A model generated the notes under the pieces. That model searched no databases, was not told where the DNA came from, and saw only the letters and a list, made by a program, of their open reading frames with translations. A DNA stretch of 64,000 nt from positions 1-64,000 of the forward strand of contig BORH01000009.1 in assembly GCA_018333075.1 (NCBI GenBank), in the 5' to 3' direction. Shown here one piece after another: positions 52,775 through 63,498 of the stretch (the first letter of the stretch is position 1; the number at the start of each line of letters is the position of its first letter). The stretch is from Heyndrickxia sporothermodurans (GTDB taxonomy: Bacteria > Bacillota > Bacilli > Bacillales > Bacillaceae_C). The translations under genes and the position numbers were made by a program.

Positions 52775-53785
52775 TTAGACATTTAAAAAATCCTGGCTCT
52801 CAGTTTCAAATGGATCTTCTTCAATTTCAAAGCCTAGATCATGAATCATTTGGTAATCTTCTACCGCTTGTTGCCCATTCGTTGTTAAATAATCTCCAAC
52901 AAATATGGAATTGGCGATAAATAAACCTAGATTTTGCATGGAGCGTAAATTGTATTCGCGTCCACCCGAAATGCGTATTTCTTTTGTAGGGTTGACAAAG
53001 CGGAATAATGCCAGTATTTTTAAGCAAGTATTTGGAGTCAGCTTATCCATATTTTCTAATTTTGTACCTGGAATAGAGTGTAAAAAATTCACGGGAATGG
53101 AGTCAGCATTTAGCTCATGAAGAGCAAATGCCATATCGACAATATCCTTATTTGTCTCTCCCATCCCGCAAATCACACCCGAGCAAGGAGAAATTCCAAC
53201 CTTTTTAAGTATTTGAATGGTATTAACCCGATCATCATATTGGTGTGTCGTTGTTATAAATGAATGATGGTTACTGCTAGTATTAATATTATGATTAAAA
53301 CGATCTACACCTGATTCTTTTAATCGTTGTGCTTGCTCCTCTGTAACTAAACCTAAGCAAGCACAAATTTTCAATTGATTAACTTCCTCCTTAATCTCTT
53401 GAACAGCCGAAACAACAGTATCTACCTCTCGATTTGTTGGTCTTCTTCCACTCATCACAATACAATAAGTGCCAATTTTATTTTTCTTTGCTTCTTTTGC
53501 TCCCTCAACAATAGTTTGCTTACTAATTAGAGTATACTTCGGAATTTCCGCAGTTGATTTCAATGATTGAGAACAATAGCCGCAATCCTCAGGACATAAA
53601 CCGCTTTTAGCATTTATTATGAGATTTAGCTTTACCTTTTTCCCATAATAATGTCTTCGAATTTCATAGGCCGCATGAACAAGAGCCAATACCTCATTAT
53701 CATCGGTCAGTAAAATTTGTTCTGCCTCCTCTTTAGAAATACGATATCCAGCAATCACCTTTTTAGCTAGCTCTATCCATGACAT
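52775..53785 (-). CDS. bioB: biotin synthase
   Basis: The 336-residue radical SAM enzyme inserts sulfur into dethiobiotin. The [4Fe-4S] cluster motif CPEDCGYC is at residues 64-71; the second-cluster ligands are in [15 protein letters not shown] and GVICGMGE, with the Arg in EIRISGG. No other bio gene is adjacent, so it is a solitary bioB behind a BirA-type operator. GGGGTGA precedes the ATG. Confidence 0.95.
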   Translation of the reverse strand: MSWIELAKKVIAGYRISKEEAEQILLTDDNEVLALVHAAYEIRRHYYGKKVKLNLIINAKSGLCPEDCGYCSQSLKSTAEIPKYTLISKQTIVEGAKEAKKNKIGTYCIVMSGRRPTNREVDTVVSAVQEIKEEVNQLKICACLGLVTEEQAQRLKESGVDRFNHNINTSSNHHSFITTTHQYDDRVNTIQILKKVGISPCSGVICGMGETNKDIVDMAFALHELNADSIPVNFLHSIPGTKLENMDKLTPNTCLKILALFRFVNPTKEIRISGGREYNLRSMQNLGLFIANSIFVGDYLTTNGQQAVEDYQMIHDLGFEIEEDPFETESQDFLNV

Positions 53786-53803
53786 TTAATCACCCCACCC
53801 TTT

Positions 53804-53838
53804 ATTTGTTAACCAAATTTAAATAATAGTTAACAAAT
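53804..53838. promoter_or_regulatory. BirA operator of bioB
   Basis: ATTTGTTAAC and GTTAACAAAT are exact inverted repeats separated by 15 nt, the form of the Firmicute BirA biotin operator. It lies about 20 nt before the bioB start, so excess biotin should repress the gene. Confidence 0.9.
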
Positions 53839-53924
53839 AAATTATATCTAATAGATAGGATTAATCAAGGGTTCAAGAAAGTCGTAAGACGAATAACTTA
53901 CCACTAATTCCTTCTAAAAAGTTA

Positions 53925-56102
53925 TTACTTTTCAAAACGTTTTAAGTCAATCGTTATTTTAAATAAATCTCCATCCACTTCAATATCCATATTGGCCTCG
54001 TGCAGATCGACAATTGATTTGGCAATTGCCAGCCCGAGACCAGAACCGTCGGTATGCCGTGATGTATCCCCTCGCTTGAAGCGTTCAAACAATTCATCTG
54101 AACTTTCACTTAGCTCATATTTCGAAACATTTTTAAATGTGATGAGAACCCTTTCATTGATTTCCTTAATAGAAAGATAGACTCTCGTTTGTTCTAAAGC
54201 ATATTTCAGTATATTTCCGATTAAATTATCAAACACACGCCAAAACTTCTGTCCATCTACATAAACATAAACAGGATTTTCTAGTAATGAAACACGAAAC
54301 TGTAAAGTCGATTGGCTTATCGATTCATCATATTCAGCTAATGCTTGCTTTAATAATTGATTAATATCTACCTTTTCTAGTACGAGATCAATATTGCCAC
54401 TAGCCATTTTCGATGCCTCAAACAAATCATCTATTAATACCTTCAACCTTTTTGACTTTCTATCAATAATTTCAACATAGGCTGACTTTTCTTCTTCTCC
54501 TAGGCTTGGATTCTTTAAAAGTTCAGTATACGTAATGATTGATGTCAGTGGTGTCCGTAAGTCGTGACTAACATTAGTGATTAGCTCTGTTTTTAGTCTT
54601 TCACTTTTTGCCTGCTCTTTTTTCGAAGTTTCTACTCCATGCTTTAACTTGTTTATATTTCCAGCAAGCTCCGCTAATGGAGACCTTCCTACAATTAATA
54701 AGTCTGGTTCCAAATTTCCTTTGGCTAATTCTGAAGTATTTTCTAAGATTCGATTAAAATATCCTGCCCGCTTAACAACTAATACGATGATGGGAATGAC
54801 GACAATAAAAAACAAAATCGTACATATGATAATAAATTCAGGCTCATACCCAACAATAATCGCCGCTGGTATTAAAATAAGTGGGAGTATAAAAAGAGTT
54901 AGCGTCTGAATGCCAATACTTTTATTTAAAAAAGCTTCCTTTAATCCTAAATACATCTTAAATAACATACAATTCCGAAATTCCTCTTTTAAATCCTCAG
55001 AATTGGAAAATCTTCCAAAGAGTAAATTTATCTGTCCTAATACAATAGCCACGAAAAAAACTGATAGGATGAACATAAAGATAAAGTCACTAACGAAAAA
55101 GTGATCGTCCAAGTAGGTATTACTTATCCCATTTAAAAATACCATTCCAATACTTATATTAAGGAGCAAAATAATTAAACAAATATCCATCGGGATCCAT
55201 TTATAATATTTTTTTATACTAGCTCCCAATCGAAATGGCGCAAGTCTTCTCATCATATATATACTTACTATTAATGCACCTAATCCACTTACTACATATA
55301 AGTAGAAGGCTATTTGTTTTTGCGGATATTGATGGTAATTTATCATAACAGAAGAATTTTCAGGCCCCTTTTTTACTACTCCGACTTTCCCTGTAAATCT
55401 CTTTACAGTATTATCTAACCCTGGTGGGGCAACAGTCTCTAAATAATTTCCTTCCTTTGGGGTAAAATGCTGTATATAGGCCATATCCTTAAATGTAGAA
55501 TCGATTAAATTCTCATTATTTGTATAAATGTTCGTGAAGACCTCTCCTGTTTCTACGTCTGATAAATAGTACTTAAATACTTTTTTGGTTTCATAGAGCT
55601 GTGGAAGATCGTCTTCTCGCGTTCGATAATACTCATCAATATATTTTCCCTTTTCATCGATTATTTTCTTTTTTACATAATCGTCATTATAAAAAATCTT
55701 CTTTACTTCCTCTAATTTTTGATCTCTTTCCTTTAAATATCCATCATTCGCTTTGCTGCCTTCCTCTGATTTTTCCGTATTCATTTTGATTTCGTAGTCG
55801 TCCATAATCTCTTTAACTCTTTCTGAATAAACTCCATACTCATCACGAAATTCCTCGATTTCCTCTGCTGTTACGAACAAATGACTTTTTGCTTCCTCAT
55901 TTGTCATCCCGTTCAATTCATATTTACCTAAATCATCAATAAAAGCTTGAAATTCCTCTTGAAATTGTTCTGTATCAAAATAAGTCTTAAAGAGATACTC
56001 ATGGCTACGAGTCACTAACGAAATAAGGCTCATTAACCCTAATGTAAATAGTAATAAAACGATTAAGCATATGACCATTCTATTTTTCCATTTTATAGCC
56101 AA
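53925..56102 (-). CDS. sensor histidine kinase
   Basis: The 725-residue kinase has a helix at residues 10-30, an extracytoplasmic region of about 230 residues rich in charged helices, and then about six more helices between 263 and 445, so the membrane part is unusually complex. A HAMP-like linker follows, then NVSHDLRTPLTSI with the phospho-accepting His513, an N box (FDNLIGNILKYA) and GSGLGLAIAKSIV. The start overlaps the regulator gene by 23 nt. TTG 56102 is taken but abuts GGGGGA, so ATG 56078 is an alternative. The signal is unknown. Confidence 0.9.
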   Translation of the reverse strand: MAIKWKNRMVICLIVLLLFTLGLMSLISLVTRSHEYLFKTYFDTEQFQEEFQAFIDDLGKYELNGMTNEEAKSHLFVTAEEIEEFRDEYGVYSERVKEIMDDYEIKMNTEKSEEGSKANDGYLKERDQKLEEVKKIFYNDDYVKKKIIDEKGKYIDEYYRTREDDLPQLYETKKVFKYYLSDVETGEVFTNIYTNNENLIDSTFKDMAYIQHFTPKEGNYLETVAPPGLDNTVKRFTGKVGVVKKGPENSSVMINYHQYPQKQIAFYLYVVSGLGALIVSIYMMRRLAPFRLGASIKKYYKWIPMDICLIILLLNISIGMVFLNGISNTYLDDHFFVSDFIFMFILSVFFVAIVLGQINLLFGRFSNSEDLKEEFRNCMLFKMYLGLKEAFLNKSIGIQTLTLFILPLILIPAAIIVGYEPEFIIICTILFFIVVIPIIVLVVKRAGYFNRILENTSELAKGNLEPDLLIVGRSPLAELAGNINKLKHGVETSKKEQAKSERLKTELITNVSHDLRTPLTSIITYTELLKNPSLGEEEKSAYVEIIDRKSKRLKVLIDDLFEASKMASGNIDLVLEKVDINQLLKQALAEYDESISQSTLQFRVSLLENPVYVYVDGQKFWRVFDNLIGNILKYALEQTRVYLSIKEINERVLITFKNVSKYELSESSDELFERFKRGDTSRHTDGSGLGLAIAKSIVDLHEANMDIEVDGDLFKITIDLKRFEK

Positions 56103-56772
56103 TCCCCCACACCACCTTTAAATATCTTGGTTTTTTTGGATCTATTTCAATTTTTTCCCGAATCTTTCGAATATGAACTGCAACTGTATTTTCCGCATTA
56201 AATCCAGGCTCCTTCCAAACACGCTCATATATTTCAGAAATGGAAAATACTCGTCCAGCGTTTTTCATTAGTAATTCCACAATGCGATATTCAATTGGTG
56301 TAAGCTTTACTACTTCACCATCAACGGTCACTTCTTTTGAGGATTGATCTAAAGTAAGTCCATTTATTTCAATCAGTTTCTTTCTACCTTCATAAGTACC
56401 AAACGTCACATATCTTCTTAGCTGGGATTTTACCCTGGCAATTAGTTCAAGAGGATTGAATGGCTTCGTAATATAATCATCAGCTCCAATTTGCAAACCT
56501 AAAATCTTATCTGTATCTTCACTTTTGGCACTTAAAATAATGATTGGAATATCTCTCTTTTCTCGAATTTTAAAGGTCGCTGCAATCCCATCCATCTTTG
56601 GCATCATTACATCCAATAAAATCAGATGTATATCATTTTCATTTAGCTTTTCAATTGCTTCAATTCCGTCTTTTGCCTTTATGACAGTAATCCCTTCATT
56701 CTTTAGATAGATTTCTATGACATCCCTAATCTCTACCTCATCATCAACTACTAACACACGGTATGTATCCAA
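56080..56772 (-). CDS. OmpR-family response regulator
   Basis: The 230-residue regulator has a receiver domain (acidic pair DDE at 10-12, phospho-acceptor Asp54 in LLDVMMPKMDG, Lys in YITKPF) and a winged-helix DNA-binding domain (LTPIEYRIVELLMKNAGRVFS, VAVHIRKIREKI). It is the first gene of a two-gene operon with the kinase. The pattern resembles VanR-type regulators, but its targets are not known. Confidence 0.93.
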   Translation of the reverse strand: MDTYRVLVVDDEVEIRDVIEIYLKNEGITVIKAKDGIEAIEKLNENDIHLILLDVMMPKMDGIAATFKIREKRDIPIIILSAKSEDTDKILGLQIGADDYITKPFNPLELIARVKSQLRRYVTFGTYEGRKKLIEINGLTLDQSSKEVTVDGEVVKLTPIEYRIVELLMKNAGRVFSISEIYERVWKEPGFNAENTVAVHIRKIREKIEIDPKKPRYLKVVWGIGYKMEK

Positions 56773-57026
56773 CGTTACTCCCCCCGCCTAGCCACGCTTG
56801 AAATTATTAATATTGTAAAACTCAATCCTTAACAATTAGCCCATAAAAAAATGAAGAATTTCTTAACTTTTTATGTTTTTATAAAATCCAAAAATAATAG
56901 ATATCTCATAAAAAATACACTAGCTCCAATTTTTCCATAATTTTATAAAAAATCAAACAGATGATTTCTCCTTTCATCCGTCCATCTGTTAAGATATCTA
57001 TAAATTATAAAAAGGAGATGAAGATT

Positions 57027-57962
57027 GTGGTTAAACAAGTACGTTTAGGAAAAACCGATTTGTTTGTTAATCCGATAGGACTTGGAACAAATGCCGTTGG
57101 AGGACATAATATCTACCCTAATTTAAATGAAGAAACAGGTAAAAATGTAGTAAGAGCAGCACTTGAAAACGGTATAAACTTCTTAGACACTGCCTTCATC
57201 TATGGGCCTGAACGCTCTGAGATCTTAATAGGAGAGGTGATTAAGGAAAAAGGAAATCGTGAGGAAATCATTATAGCTACAAAAGGGGCCCATAAATTTG
57301 TAGATGGAAAAATCATTTTTGATAATTCACCTACTTTTTTAAAAAATGAAGTGGATCTCAGCTTAAAAAGACTACAAACAGATTACATTGATCTGTTTTA
57401 TATCCATTTTCCAGATGAGCATACACCAAAGGACGAAGCAGTTGGTGCATTAAAGGAATTGAAAGATCAAGGAAAAATAAGGGCGATTGGTGTTTCAAAT
57501 TTTTCTATTAATCAATTAAAAGAAGCCAATAAAGATGGCTATGTAGATGTTCTTCAGTCAGAATATAATCTATTTAAACGTGAGGCTGAAAAGGAGCTCC
57601 TTCCATATACAGCTAACCATCATATTTCCTTTGTCCCTTATTTTCCACTAGCTGCTGGTTTATTAGGAGGAAAATATACGAAGGATACACAGTTTAATGA
57701 CGGGCGAGCTAAAAATCCTTTATTCCAGGGAGAGGCATTTATTCGAAACCTTGAAAAGGTTGAAGAGATCCGCCAAATTGCTCAATCAAAGGATACGGAG
57801 GTAGCTCATGTTGTACTCGCTTGGTATTTAACCCGTGATTCCATTGATGCACTTATCCCAGGAGCCAAACAGCCAGATCAAGTGACAAGAAATCTCCGAA
57901 CACTCAATGTCCAGTTATCAAAAGAAGAGATAGAAAAAATCGATCATATTTTTCAAGAATAA
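57027..57962 (+). CDS. aldo/keto reductase, IolS/YccK-like
   Basis: The 311-residue NADPH-dependent enzyme shows the catalytic tetrad: Asp54 and Tyr59 in FLDTAFIYG, Lys in IIATKG and His in FYIHFPD, plus the cofactor segment [15 protein letters not shown]. Length matches the B. subtilis IolS and YccK proteins. The substrate is not evident. GTG 57027 follows AAGGAGATG; the longer frame from 56961 has no SD. Confidence 0.87.
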   Translation: MVKQVRLGKTDLFVNPIGLGTNAVGGHNIYPNLNEETGKNVVRAALENGINFLDTAFIYGPERSEILIGEVIKEKGNREEIIIATKGAHKFVDGKIIFDNSPTFLKNEVDLSLKRLQTDYIDLFYIHFPDEHTPKDEAVGALKELKDQGKIRAIGVSNFSINQLKEANKDGYVDVLQSEYNLFKREAEKELLPYTANHHISFVPYFPLAAGLLGGKYTKDTQFNDGRAKNPLFQGEAFIRNLEKVEEIRQIAQSKDTEVAHVVLAWYLTRDSIDALIPGAKQPDQVTRNLRTLNVQLSKEEIEKIDHIFQE

Positions 57963-57988
57963 ATGCCTTTTGCGTTTATTCTTTTTTT
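57955..57988 (+). terminator. terminator overlapping the aldo/keto reductase stop
   Basis: AAGAATAAA, including the stop codon, pairs with TTTATTCTT and is followed by T. Confidence 0.8.
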
Positions 57989-58138
57989 TGAGCTTTTTAT
58001 AAGTGGAAACTCGTTCTAGCCCGGGTTTATTTCTTTGCTAACCTTATTTGTCTTCAAATATCATATTTTCTATTTTCTATCTATATGTAAAGAGTTACAA
58101 TGGATTTTATATATTAACTGAGAGTAGGAGAAACCCTA

Positions 58139-59509
58139 TTGAATACTGATACAAAAAAATTACAAGAACAGACCCTTTTTAATATAACTTGGCCATTACT
58201 AATTGAGCTCACCCTGCATATGGGAATGGGGATTATGGCCACCCTTATGCTAGGACATTATTCAGATGATGCAGCATCAGGTGTAGGAGTAGCCAACCAG
58301 CTGCTTAATATATTCATTTTAGTTTTTACTGTCACTTCTATTGGAGCAACCGTTTTAATCAGTCAAAATATTGGTGCTCAACAGCTTCAAAAAGCAAGAC
58401 AATTATCACGCTCTGTTTTTGGACTAAACTTCTGGTTCGGCATCATTATTGCGGCTATCGTTTTTATATTCGGTGAACAACTGCTTCACCTATTTGACAT
58501 TCATGGGAAAGTATTTGATTACGGACTTTTATTTGTTCGTATTTGTGGAGCATCGCTTTTTCTTGAATCACTTTCTCTTGCACTAAGTGCTGTTCTCCGT
58601 AGTCATGGACATACAAAGGAATCAATGATTGTCACAGTTATTATGGATTTAATTAGTATTTGTGGGAATATTCTCGCTACAACAGGAATTTTTGGTCTTC
58701 CGATTACAGGTGTAGCAGGTGTGGCTTGGGCAATGGTCGCTGCACGAACCTTTGCAGTAATTGCACTTATTTACTTTGTTTACAAAAGACTCTATTTAAA
58801 GCTAAAGGTACACGATCTATTTAATGCAAAAAAGGAAGATATTAAAGCTCTCCTCTCCATAGGAATCCCATCAGCAGGGGAAAGTTTGTCTTACCAACTA
58901 TCACAATTAGTCATTACAGGATTTGTTGTTGCAATTGGGACATCTGCTTTAGCTGCTCGTATATATTTATTAAACCTATCTATGATTTGCTATTTATTTA
59001 CACTAGCAATTGCTCAAGGTACACAGCTTCTTGTAGCCCGCTACATCGGAGCAAAACAATTTGATCGAGCACTCCGACGAGGTATACAAACACTAAAAAT
59101 TGCTATGTGTGCTTCATTAGTTGCATCATTTATTTTAGCTATGGTTGGTTCCCCTGTTTTAAAAATTTTCACTGATAATCCAGAGATTATTGCCATCGGA
59201 TTACCAGTCCTATGGGCAATTGTTATGATTGAACCCGGCAGAGCAATGAACATCGTTCTAATGAACTCATTAAAATCAGCGGGGGATGTTCGCTTCCCAG
59301 TTGTTATTGGAATCATTTCTATGTGGGGAATTGCTGTCGCACTAAGCTATATTCTTGGCATTCATTTTGGTCTAGGACTTCTAGGAATTTGGATCGCACA
59401 AGGGGTAGATGAATGGTTCCGGGGTAGCTTTGCCTTACGACGATGGCTAGGAAAGCCATGGGAACGAAAAACCGAAAACGTTAAACTTAGAAAGCTAAAA
59501 ACTTCATAG
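58139..59509 (+). CDS. MATE family efflux transporter
   Basis: The 456-residue protein has twelve helices in two related bundles, with PLLIELTLHMGMGIMATLMLGH at the start and MATE-like internal repeats (GVAWAMVAARTFAVIAL; GIWIAQGVDEWFRG). It should export cationic drugs or metabolites with Na+ or H+. The start is TTG 58139 with AGGAG 8 nt upstream. Confidence 0.88.
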   Translation: MNTDTKKLQEQTLFNITWPLLIELTLHMGMGIMATLMLGHYSDDAASGVGVANQLLNIFILVFTVTSIGATVLISQNIGAQQLQKARQLSRSVFGLNFWFGIIIAAIVFIFGEQLLHLFDIHGKVFDYGLLFVRICGASLFLESLSLALSAVLRSHGHTKESMIVTVIMDLISICGNILATTGIFGLPITGVAGVAWAMVAARTFAVIALIYFVYKRLYLKLKVHDLFNAKKEDIKALLSIGIPSAGESLSYQLSQLVITGFVVAIGTSALAARIYLLNLSMICYLFTLAIAQGTQLLVARYIGAKQFDRALRRGIQTLKIAMCASLVASFILAMVGSPVLKIFTDNPEIIAIGLPVLWAIVMIEPGRAMNIVLMNSLKSAGDVRFPVVIGIISMWGIAVALSYILGIHFGLGLLGIWIAQGVDEWFRGSFALRRWLGKPWERKTENVKLRKLKTS

Positions 59510-59603
59510 CGAAGAATGATATTAAGATATTTTCTTGGACTAAAAACGGTACTTTTTTCAAAACACAAAATCAATAAGATAATATTTACTTCTTAAATCA
59601 TGA

Positions 59604-59639
59604 ACTGGTCGACAATGTATCACAGACCAGTCTTTTTTT
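59604..59639 (+). terminator. terminator of the MATE gene
   Basis: ACTGGTC and GACCAGT form a 7-bp stem with a 14-nt loop and seven T. Confidence 0.75.
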
Positions 59640-59726
59640 GTCTGTATAGATCCACTTCGCAATGATGCGATTAGCATTTGTTCATGATAAAATAAAAAGA
59701 ATCACAATAACAGGGAGATGAAGAAA

Positions 59727-60959
59727 GTGAAAAATGAAATCATTGAAAGATTTACTTCCTATGTAAAAATAGACACTCAATCAAATGAGGATAGCGAAAC
59801 TTGCCCTTCTACACCTGGACAGTGGACACTCCTTCATAAATTGGTGGATGAATTAAAAGCAATTGGAATGGAAGAAGTAACTATTGATGAAAATGGTTAT
59901 GTTATGGCTACACTTCCTTCAAATACGAATAAGCAAGTACCAACAATCGGATTTTTAGCGCATGTTGACACAGCAACTGATTTTACTGGAAAAAATGTTC
60001 AACCTCAAATCGTTGAAAATTATGATGGAAACGATGTGATTTTAAATGATGCCTTACATATCGTATTGTCTCCGACAAATTTTCCGAATTTAGAGAACTA
60101 TAAAGGACATACATTAATTACAACAGACGGAACTACCCTTCTTGGAGCAGACAACAAAGCTGGAATTGCTGAAATTATGATAGCAATGGCTTACTTAATT
60201 CAGCACCCAGAAATTAAGCATGGAAAGGTTAGAGTTGCCTTCACCCCTGACGAAGAAATCGGAAGAGGTCCCCATAAATTCGATGTTTCTGCATTTAATG
60301 CCTCCTTTGCATATACAGTTGATGGAGGACCAATTGGAGAATTAGAATATGAAAGCTTTAATGCAGCTGGAGCAAAAATCGCAATTAAAGGAAATAATAT
60401 TCACCCTGGATCTGCAAAAGGAAAAATGGTGAATGCAGTAAAAATTGCAATGGAACTTCAAAGCAAACTACCTGCAGAAGAAGCTCCAGAATATACTGAA
60501 GGTTATGAAGGGTTCTATCATTTGCTTTCTTTGAATGGCGATGTTGAGCTTACAAAAATGAACTATATTATTAGAGATCATGATAGAGAAAAATTCGAAG
60601 CGAAAAAGAGCAACCTTGAACAAATTGTTAATGAACTAAAAGCGAAGTATGGCGAGAAGAATATTATTCTTGAAATGAATGATCAGTATTATAATATGAA
60701 AGACAAAATTGAACCTGTTAAGCATATTGTTGATATTGCCTATGAAGCAATGAAAAGCTTAGAGATCGAACCAATCATATCTCCAATTCGCGGTGGTACA
60801 GACGGATCACAATTATCCTATATGGGTCTTCCAACGCCAAATATCTTTACAGGTGGAGAAAATTTCCATGGTAAATATGAATACATCTCAGTAGATAATA
60901 TGATCAAAGCTACACAAGTGATTATTGAAATTGCAAAGTTGTTCGAAGAAAAAGCATAA
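59727..60959 (+). CDS. pepT: peptidase T (tripeptide aminopeptidase)
   Basis: The 410-residue M20 enzyme removes N-terminal residues from tripeptides in the cytosol. Metal-site motifs are [28 protein letters not shown] and the C-terminal FTGGENFHG; the lid has [19 protein letters not shown]. Length equals B. subtilis PepT. GTG 59727 is chosen because GGGAG is next to ATG 59718. It complements the app peptide importer functionally. Confidence 0.95.
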   Translation: MKNEIIERFTSYVKIDTQSNEDSETCPSTPGQWTLLHKLVDELKAIGMEEVTIDENGYVMATLPSNTNKQVPTIGFLAHVDTATDFTGKNVQPQIVENYDGNDVILNDALHIVLSPTNFPNLENYKGHTLITTDGTTLLGADNKAGIAEIMIAMAYLIQHPEIKHGKVRVAFTPDEEIGRGPHKFDVSAFNASFAYTVDGGPIGELEYESFNAAGAKIAIKGNNIHPGSAKGKMVNAVKIAMELQSKLPAEEAPEYTEGYEGFYHLLSLNGDVELTKMNYIIRDHDREKFEAKKSNLEQIVNELKAKYGEKNIILEMNDQYYNMKDKIEPVKHIVDIAYEAMKSLEIEPIISPIRGGTDGSQLSYMGLPTPNIFTGGENFHGKYEYISVDNMIKATQVIIEIAKLFEEKA

Positions 60960-60997
60960 TTACTAGTATAATCATTTACTTAATTTGGAAATAAACT

Positions 60998-61038
60998 ATA
61001 CAGGTGCCAAGCATCCAATGATTGGCACCTGTATCTTT
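60998..61038 (+). terminator. terminator of pepT
   Basis: ATACAGGTGCCAA and TTGGCACCTGTAT form a perfect 13-bp stem followed by CTTTAT. Confidence 0.85.
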
Positions 61039-61206
61039 ATCTATAGAAAACTATTCTACCTTCAACTTATCTCACTCTTCATCCAATTCCCTATCAATAA
61101 AATTAATACCAAAATCAATAAAATTAATTATTTTTATAATATTTATTTACTTTATTTATTTTTGAATTTACAATTAACAAAAAAAACAAGTGAAGGGAAT
61201 GAACAA

Positions 61207-61578
61207 ATGGCATCCTATCCAATCATCACAGACTGTCCAATTTGCAGCAAAAAGTTAAAAATCACTAAACTTCATTGTCCTCATTGTCACACCACCATTG
61301 AAAATGATTTTAAACTATCAAAACTAGCCTCCCTTTCACATGAGCAAATTCGTTTTGTTGAAACTTTTCTTGTTTGTCGTGGAAACATTAAAGAAGTTGA
61401 AAAGGAGCTTGGAGTTTCTTATCCTACTGTACGAGGTAAGTTAAACGACATAATTGCATCCCTTGAATACGAACTTCCGAACAGAAAAACAGAAGTAAAA
61501 GAGAAAAATATCATTTCAATGTTAGAAAAAGGAGAAATGACACCGGCAGATGCTATTAAATTATTAAAAAATGAATAG
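61207..61578 (+). CDS. DUF2089 protein (zinc ribbon plus helix-turn-helix)
   Basis: The 123-residue protein has a zinc ribbon (CPICSKKLKITKLHCPHC), a sigma-like helix-turn-helix (FLVCRGNIKEVEKELGVSYPTVRGKLNDII) and a C-terminal SHOCT-like helix (LEKGEMTPADAIKLLK). It is probably a small DNA-binding regulator of the genes just downstream. ATG 61207 with GAAGGGA upstream is chosen; the frame open from 60985 runs through the pepT terminator. Confidence 0.88.
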   Translation: MASYPIITDCPICSKKLKITKLHCPHCHTTIENDFKLSKLASLSHEQIRFVETFLVCRGNIKEVEKELGVSYPTVRGKLNDIIASLEYELPNRKTEVKEKNIISMLEKGEMTPADAIKLLKNE

Positions 61579-61589
61579 GGGATATGAAA

Positions 61590-61973
61590 ATGAAGGAAGA
61601 AATCTCAAAATTATTAACTCTAGTAAAAGAAGATAAAATCGACCATGAGGAAGCAACAGAGTTATTATATTTATTAAAGATAAAGGAACAAGGAATCGAT
61701 CCTCAACAGTCTACTAACTACTTAGCTAAAACACTGAAAATAAGTATTCAATCAGAAGATGGTGACAATATTAAAGTTAATTTGCCAATTAAGCTGATTT
61801 TATCCGTATTAAAAGTAGGACATAGCATAGCAAAATTTGTCCCTGAAGCGGAAAAGTACATGAAAGGTATTGATATGGATTTATTAGCAGGAGCTATTGA
61901 ACATGAACTTGAAGGACAAATTGTCGATATTCAATCAGCTGATGGCGATTACATATCAATGATTATTGAATAA
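61590..61973 (+). CDS. SHOCT-like / YvlB-type small protein
   Basis: The 127-residue protein begins with a SHOCT-like helical pair (LLTLVKEDKIDHEEATELLYLL) and ends with a domain that starts KISIQSEDGDNIKVNLPIKL and closes EGQIVDIQSADGDYISMIIE. The two DGD turns look like a repeated beta-hairpin. Such proteins travel with DUF2089 regulators. ATG 61590 is favoured by SD spacing. Function unknown. Confidence 0.75.
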   Translation: MKEEISKLLTLVKEDKIDHEEATELLYLLKIKEQGIDPQQSTNYLAKTLKISIQSEDGDNIKVNLPIKLILSVLKVGHSIAKFVPEAEKYMKGIDMDLLAGAIEHELEGQIVDIQSADGDYISMIIE

Positions 61974-62254
61974 TGCTTAAAATAAAAGTCAAGTCAGAGG
62001 GGAAGACGCTAAACCTCCCTATTCCTTACACATTATTAAATCTTAGCTCGACTGTAATTTGCTCTAAATTTCTATGGCGGAATATTAATAAACGAATCAA
62101 TAACAAAAAACAAACCCCTAGCTTCTTCCCTTTAGATCCAACAATTGTGAAGCCCATTCTTAAACAAGTGATAAAGGAATTAAAAAATTATAAAGGCTTA
62201 GTAATTGTTGATGTAATAACTGAAGATGGAACACGTGTATGGATTCAATTGTAA
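61973..62254 (+). CDS. small paralogue of the preceding protein's C-terminal domain
   Basis: The 93-residue product starts IKVKSEGKTLNLPIPYTLL and ends GLVIVDVITEDGTRVWIQL, the same layout as the C-terminal domain of its neighbour, without the SHOCT part. Its ATG overlaps the preceding stop (TAATG), so translation is coupled. Function unknown; the set may form a regulator-plus-effector module. Confidence 0.7.
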   Translation: MLKIKVKSEGKTLNLPIPYTLLNLSSTVICSKFLWRNINKRINNKKQTPSFFPLDPTIVKPILKQVIKELKNYKGLVIVDVITEDGTRVWIQL

Positions 62255-62288
62255 AGGAGTGTCAGGCAATCATTGCTTGACACTCCTT
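62254..62288. terminator. long hairpin between convergent genes
   Basis: AAGGAGTGTCA and TGACACTCCTT flank an inner GCAAT/ATTGC stem. It is symmetric and can serve both the SHOCT-like cluster and the TSUP gene. Confidence 0.75.
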
Positions 62289-62295
62289 ACAATAC

Positions 62296-63072
62296 TTATA
62301 GGATACCTATCCAAATTTTTATTGCTGTTGCTAATATCATAATGGCCAAAATGAATTGGAGAATTTTTGTATTTGCCTTTTTACCAACTTTTACACCTAA
62401 TGGTGAAGCAAGAAGGCTAGCAACAATCATAATTATAGAGGGCAATAATTCCACTTGCCCTGTCGAAAGTTTTCCAGTTATGGAGCCAATAGACGAAATG
62501 AATGTAATAGCTAATGAAGAAGCAATTGTCATCCTGGTTGGTATTTTTAAGACAACGAGCATAATCGGAACTAACAAAAATGCTCCTCCTGCTCCTACAA
62601 TTCCGGCAGCAATTCCGACAGCTAAAGCAAGTATAGCAGCTAGCCATTTGTTAAATTTCACTTGATCTAGAGGCATGTCATCAACTTTCTTTTTGGGAAT
62701 TAACATCATTACGACAGCGATTAAGGCTAAGACACCATAAACTAAATTAATCCCGCTCTCGTTGAAAAAATTGGAAATAATTCCCCCGAAAAGACTTCCA
62801 ACTAACGTACTGATTCCCATATAACCAACTAATTTTTTATTTAAAAAGTCTCCCTTCCGATATGCCCAAATACCACCAAGAGTAGAGAAAAATACCTGTA
62901 CTGCAGTAATTCCTGATACCGAATGAGCACTAAAATGAGCGACCCCCAGCATTGCTGGTATATACAATAGCATCGGATAATTAATAATTGCTCCACCAAT
63001 ACCTAACATTCCTGAAAGAAATGATCCAATAAAACCAATCAGAAATATCGTCACTATAAAGCTTATATCCAT
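62296..63072 (-). CDS. TSUP (TauE/SafE) family exporter
   Basis: The 258-residue protein has about eight helices and twin half-motifs [23 protein letters not shown] and [22 protein letters not shown] typical of TSUP proteins that move sulfite, thiosulfate or sulfonates. GGAGGAACACC is the SD. Directly upstream lies a frameshifted CstR-like repressor gene and its operator; in Staphylococcus aureus CstR controls a tauE gene during sulfide stress, so a sulfite-export role is inferred. Confidence 0.85.
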   Translation of the reverse strand: MDISFIVTIFLIGFIGSFLSGMLGIGGAIINYPMLLYIPAMLGVAHFSAHSVSGITAVQVFFSTLGGIWAYRKGDFLNKKLVGYMGISTLVGSLFGGIISNFFNESGINLVYGVLALIAVVMMLIPKKKVDDMPLDQVKFNKWLAAILALAVGIAAGIVGAGGAFLLVPIMLVVLKIPTRMTIASSLAITFISSIGSITGKLSTGQVELLPSIIMIVASLLASPLGVKVGKKANTKILQFILAIMILATAIKIWIGIL

Positions 63073-63160
63073 GGTGTTCCTCCTTTAGAAGGATGTGATT
63101 GCACCTTTCTTTTATCAAAGGTTAAAAGTTTTCTCTAAAAAAATTTTATAACTTTTTAAA

Positions 63161-63180
63161 GGGGAACTGGCATGTTCCCC
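63161..63180 (-). terminator. hairpin between the CstR-like and TSUP genes
   Basis: GGGGAAC and GTTCCCC form a 7-bp stem with a 6-nt loop; only TTT follows on the minus strand, so it is at most a weak terminator or processing site. Confidence 0.4.
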
Positions 63181-63186
63181 CTTCCA

Positions 63187-63419
63187 TTATCCCTTTTTAA
63201 CCCAAAATTTCAATACTCCATTTTCAGCAGCTTTCATCACACACTCTACTAGATTAGAGCAAACAACGACACCTATTGTACAATTAATGGCTGTTCTTGC
63301 TGCAGTTAATTGGGTGTTGACTTCATTACAATCCTTATTTTCTTCCATCATGTTCAAGATCCCTTGCAGCTACCTTCTATCCTCTTCACCCTATTTTTCA
63401 TTGGGTCATTATATTGCAT
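63187..63419 (-). pseudogene. CstR/CsoR-family repressor gene with a 1-nt frameshift
   Basis: AAAGGAGGAAAGGTC precedes an ATG whose frame reads MQYNDPMKNRVKRIEGSCKGS and stops. From the break near 63371 the next frame gives LNMMEENKDCNEVNTQLTA and NLVECVMKAAENG. Restoring one C (GGT-CAG-CTG-CAA) joins them into a 77-residue CsoR-family protein (DUF156). The two Cys sit where CstR has its sulfur-sensing pair; CsoR copper ligands are not evident. The C-terminus is short and atypical. It is a real mutation or a sequencing error in one base. Confidence 0.8.
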
Positions 63420-63498
63420 GACCTTTCCTCCTTTCATTAAAGATGATACATCCCTCACTTTCTATGGGTTCAATATCTAAACTTTACAAACATACCAC

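Noticed and set aside
60985-61206. 74-residue N-terminal extension of the DUF2089 protein
   Set aside because: It spans the pepT terminator and AT-rich non-coding DNA; an SD and ATG at 61207 fit the family length.
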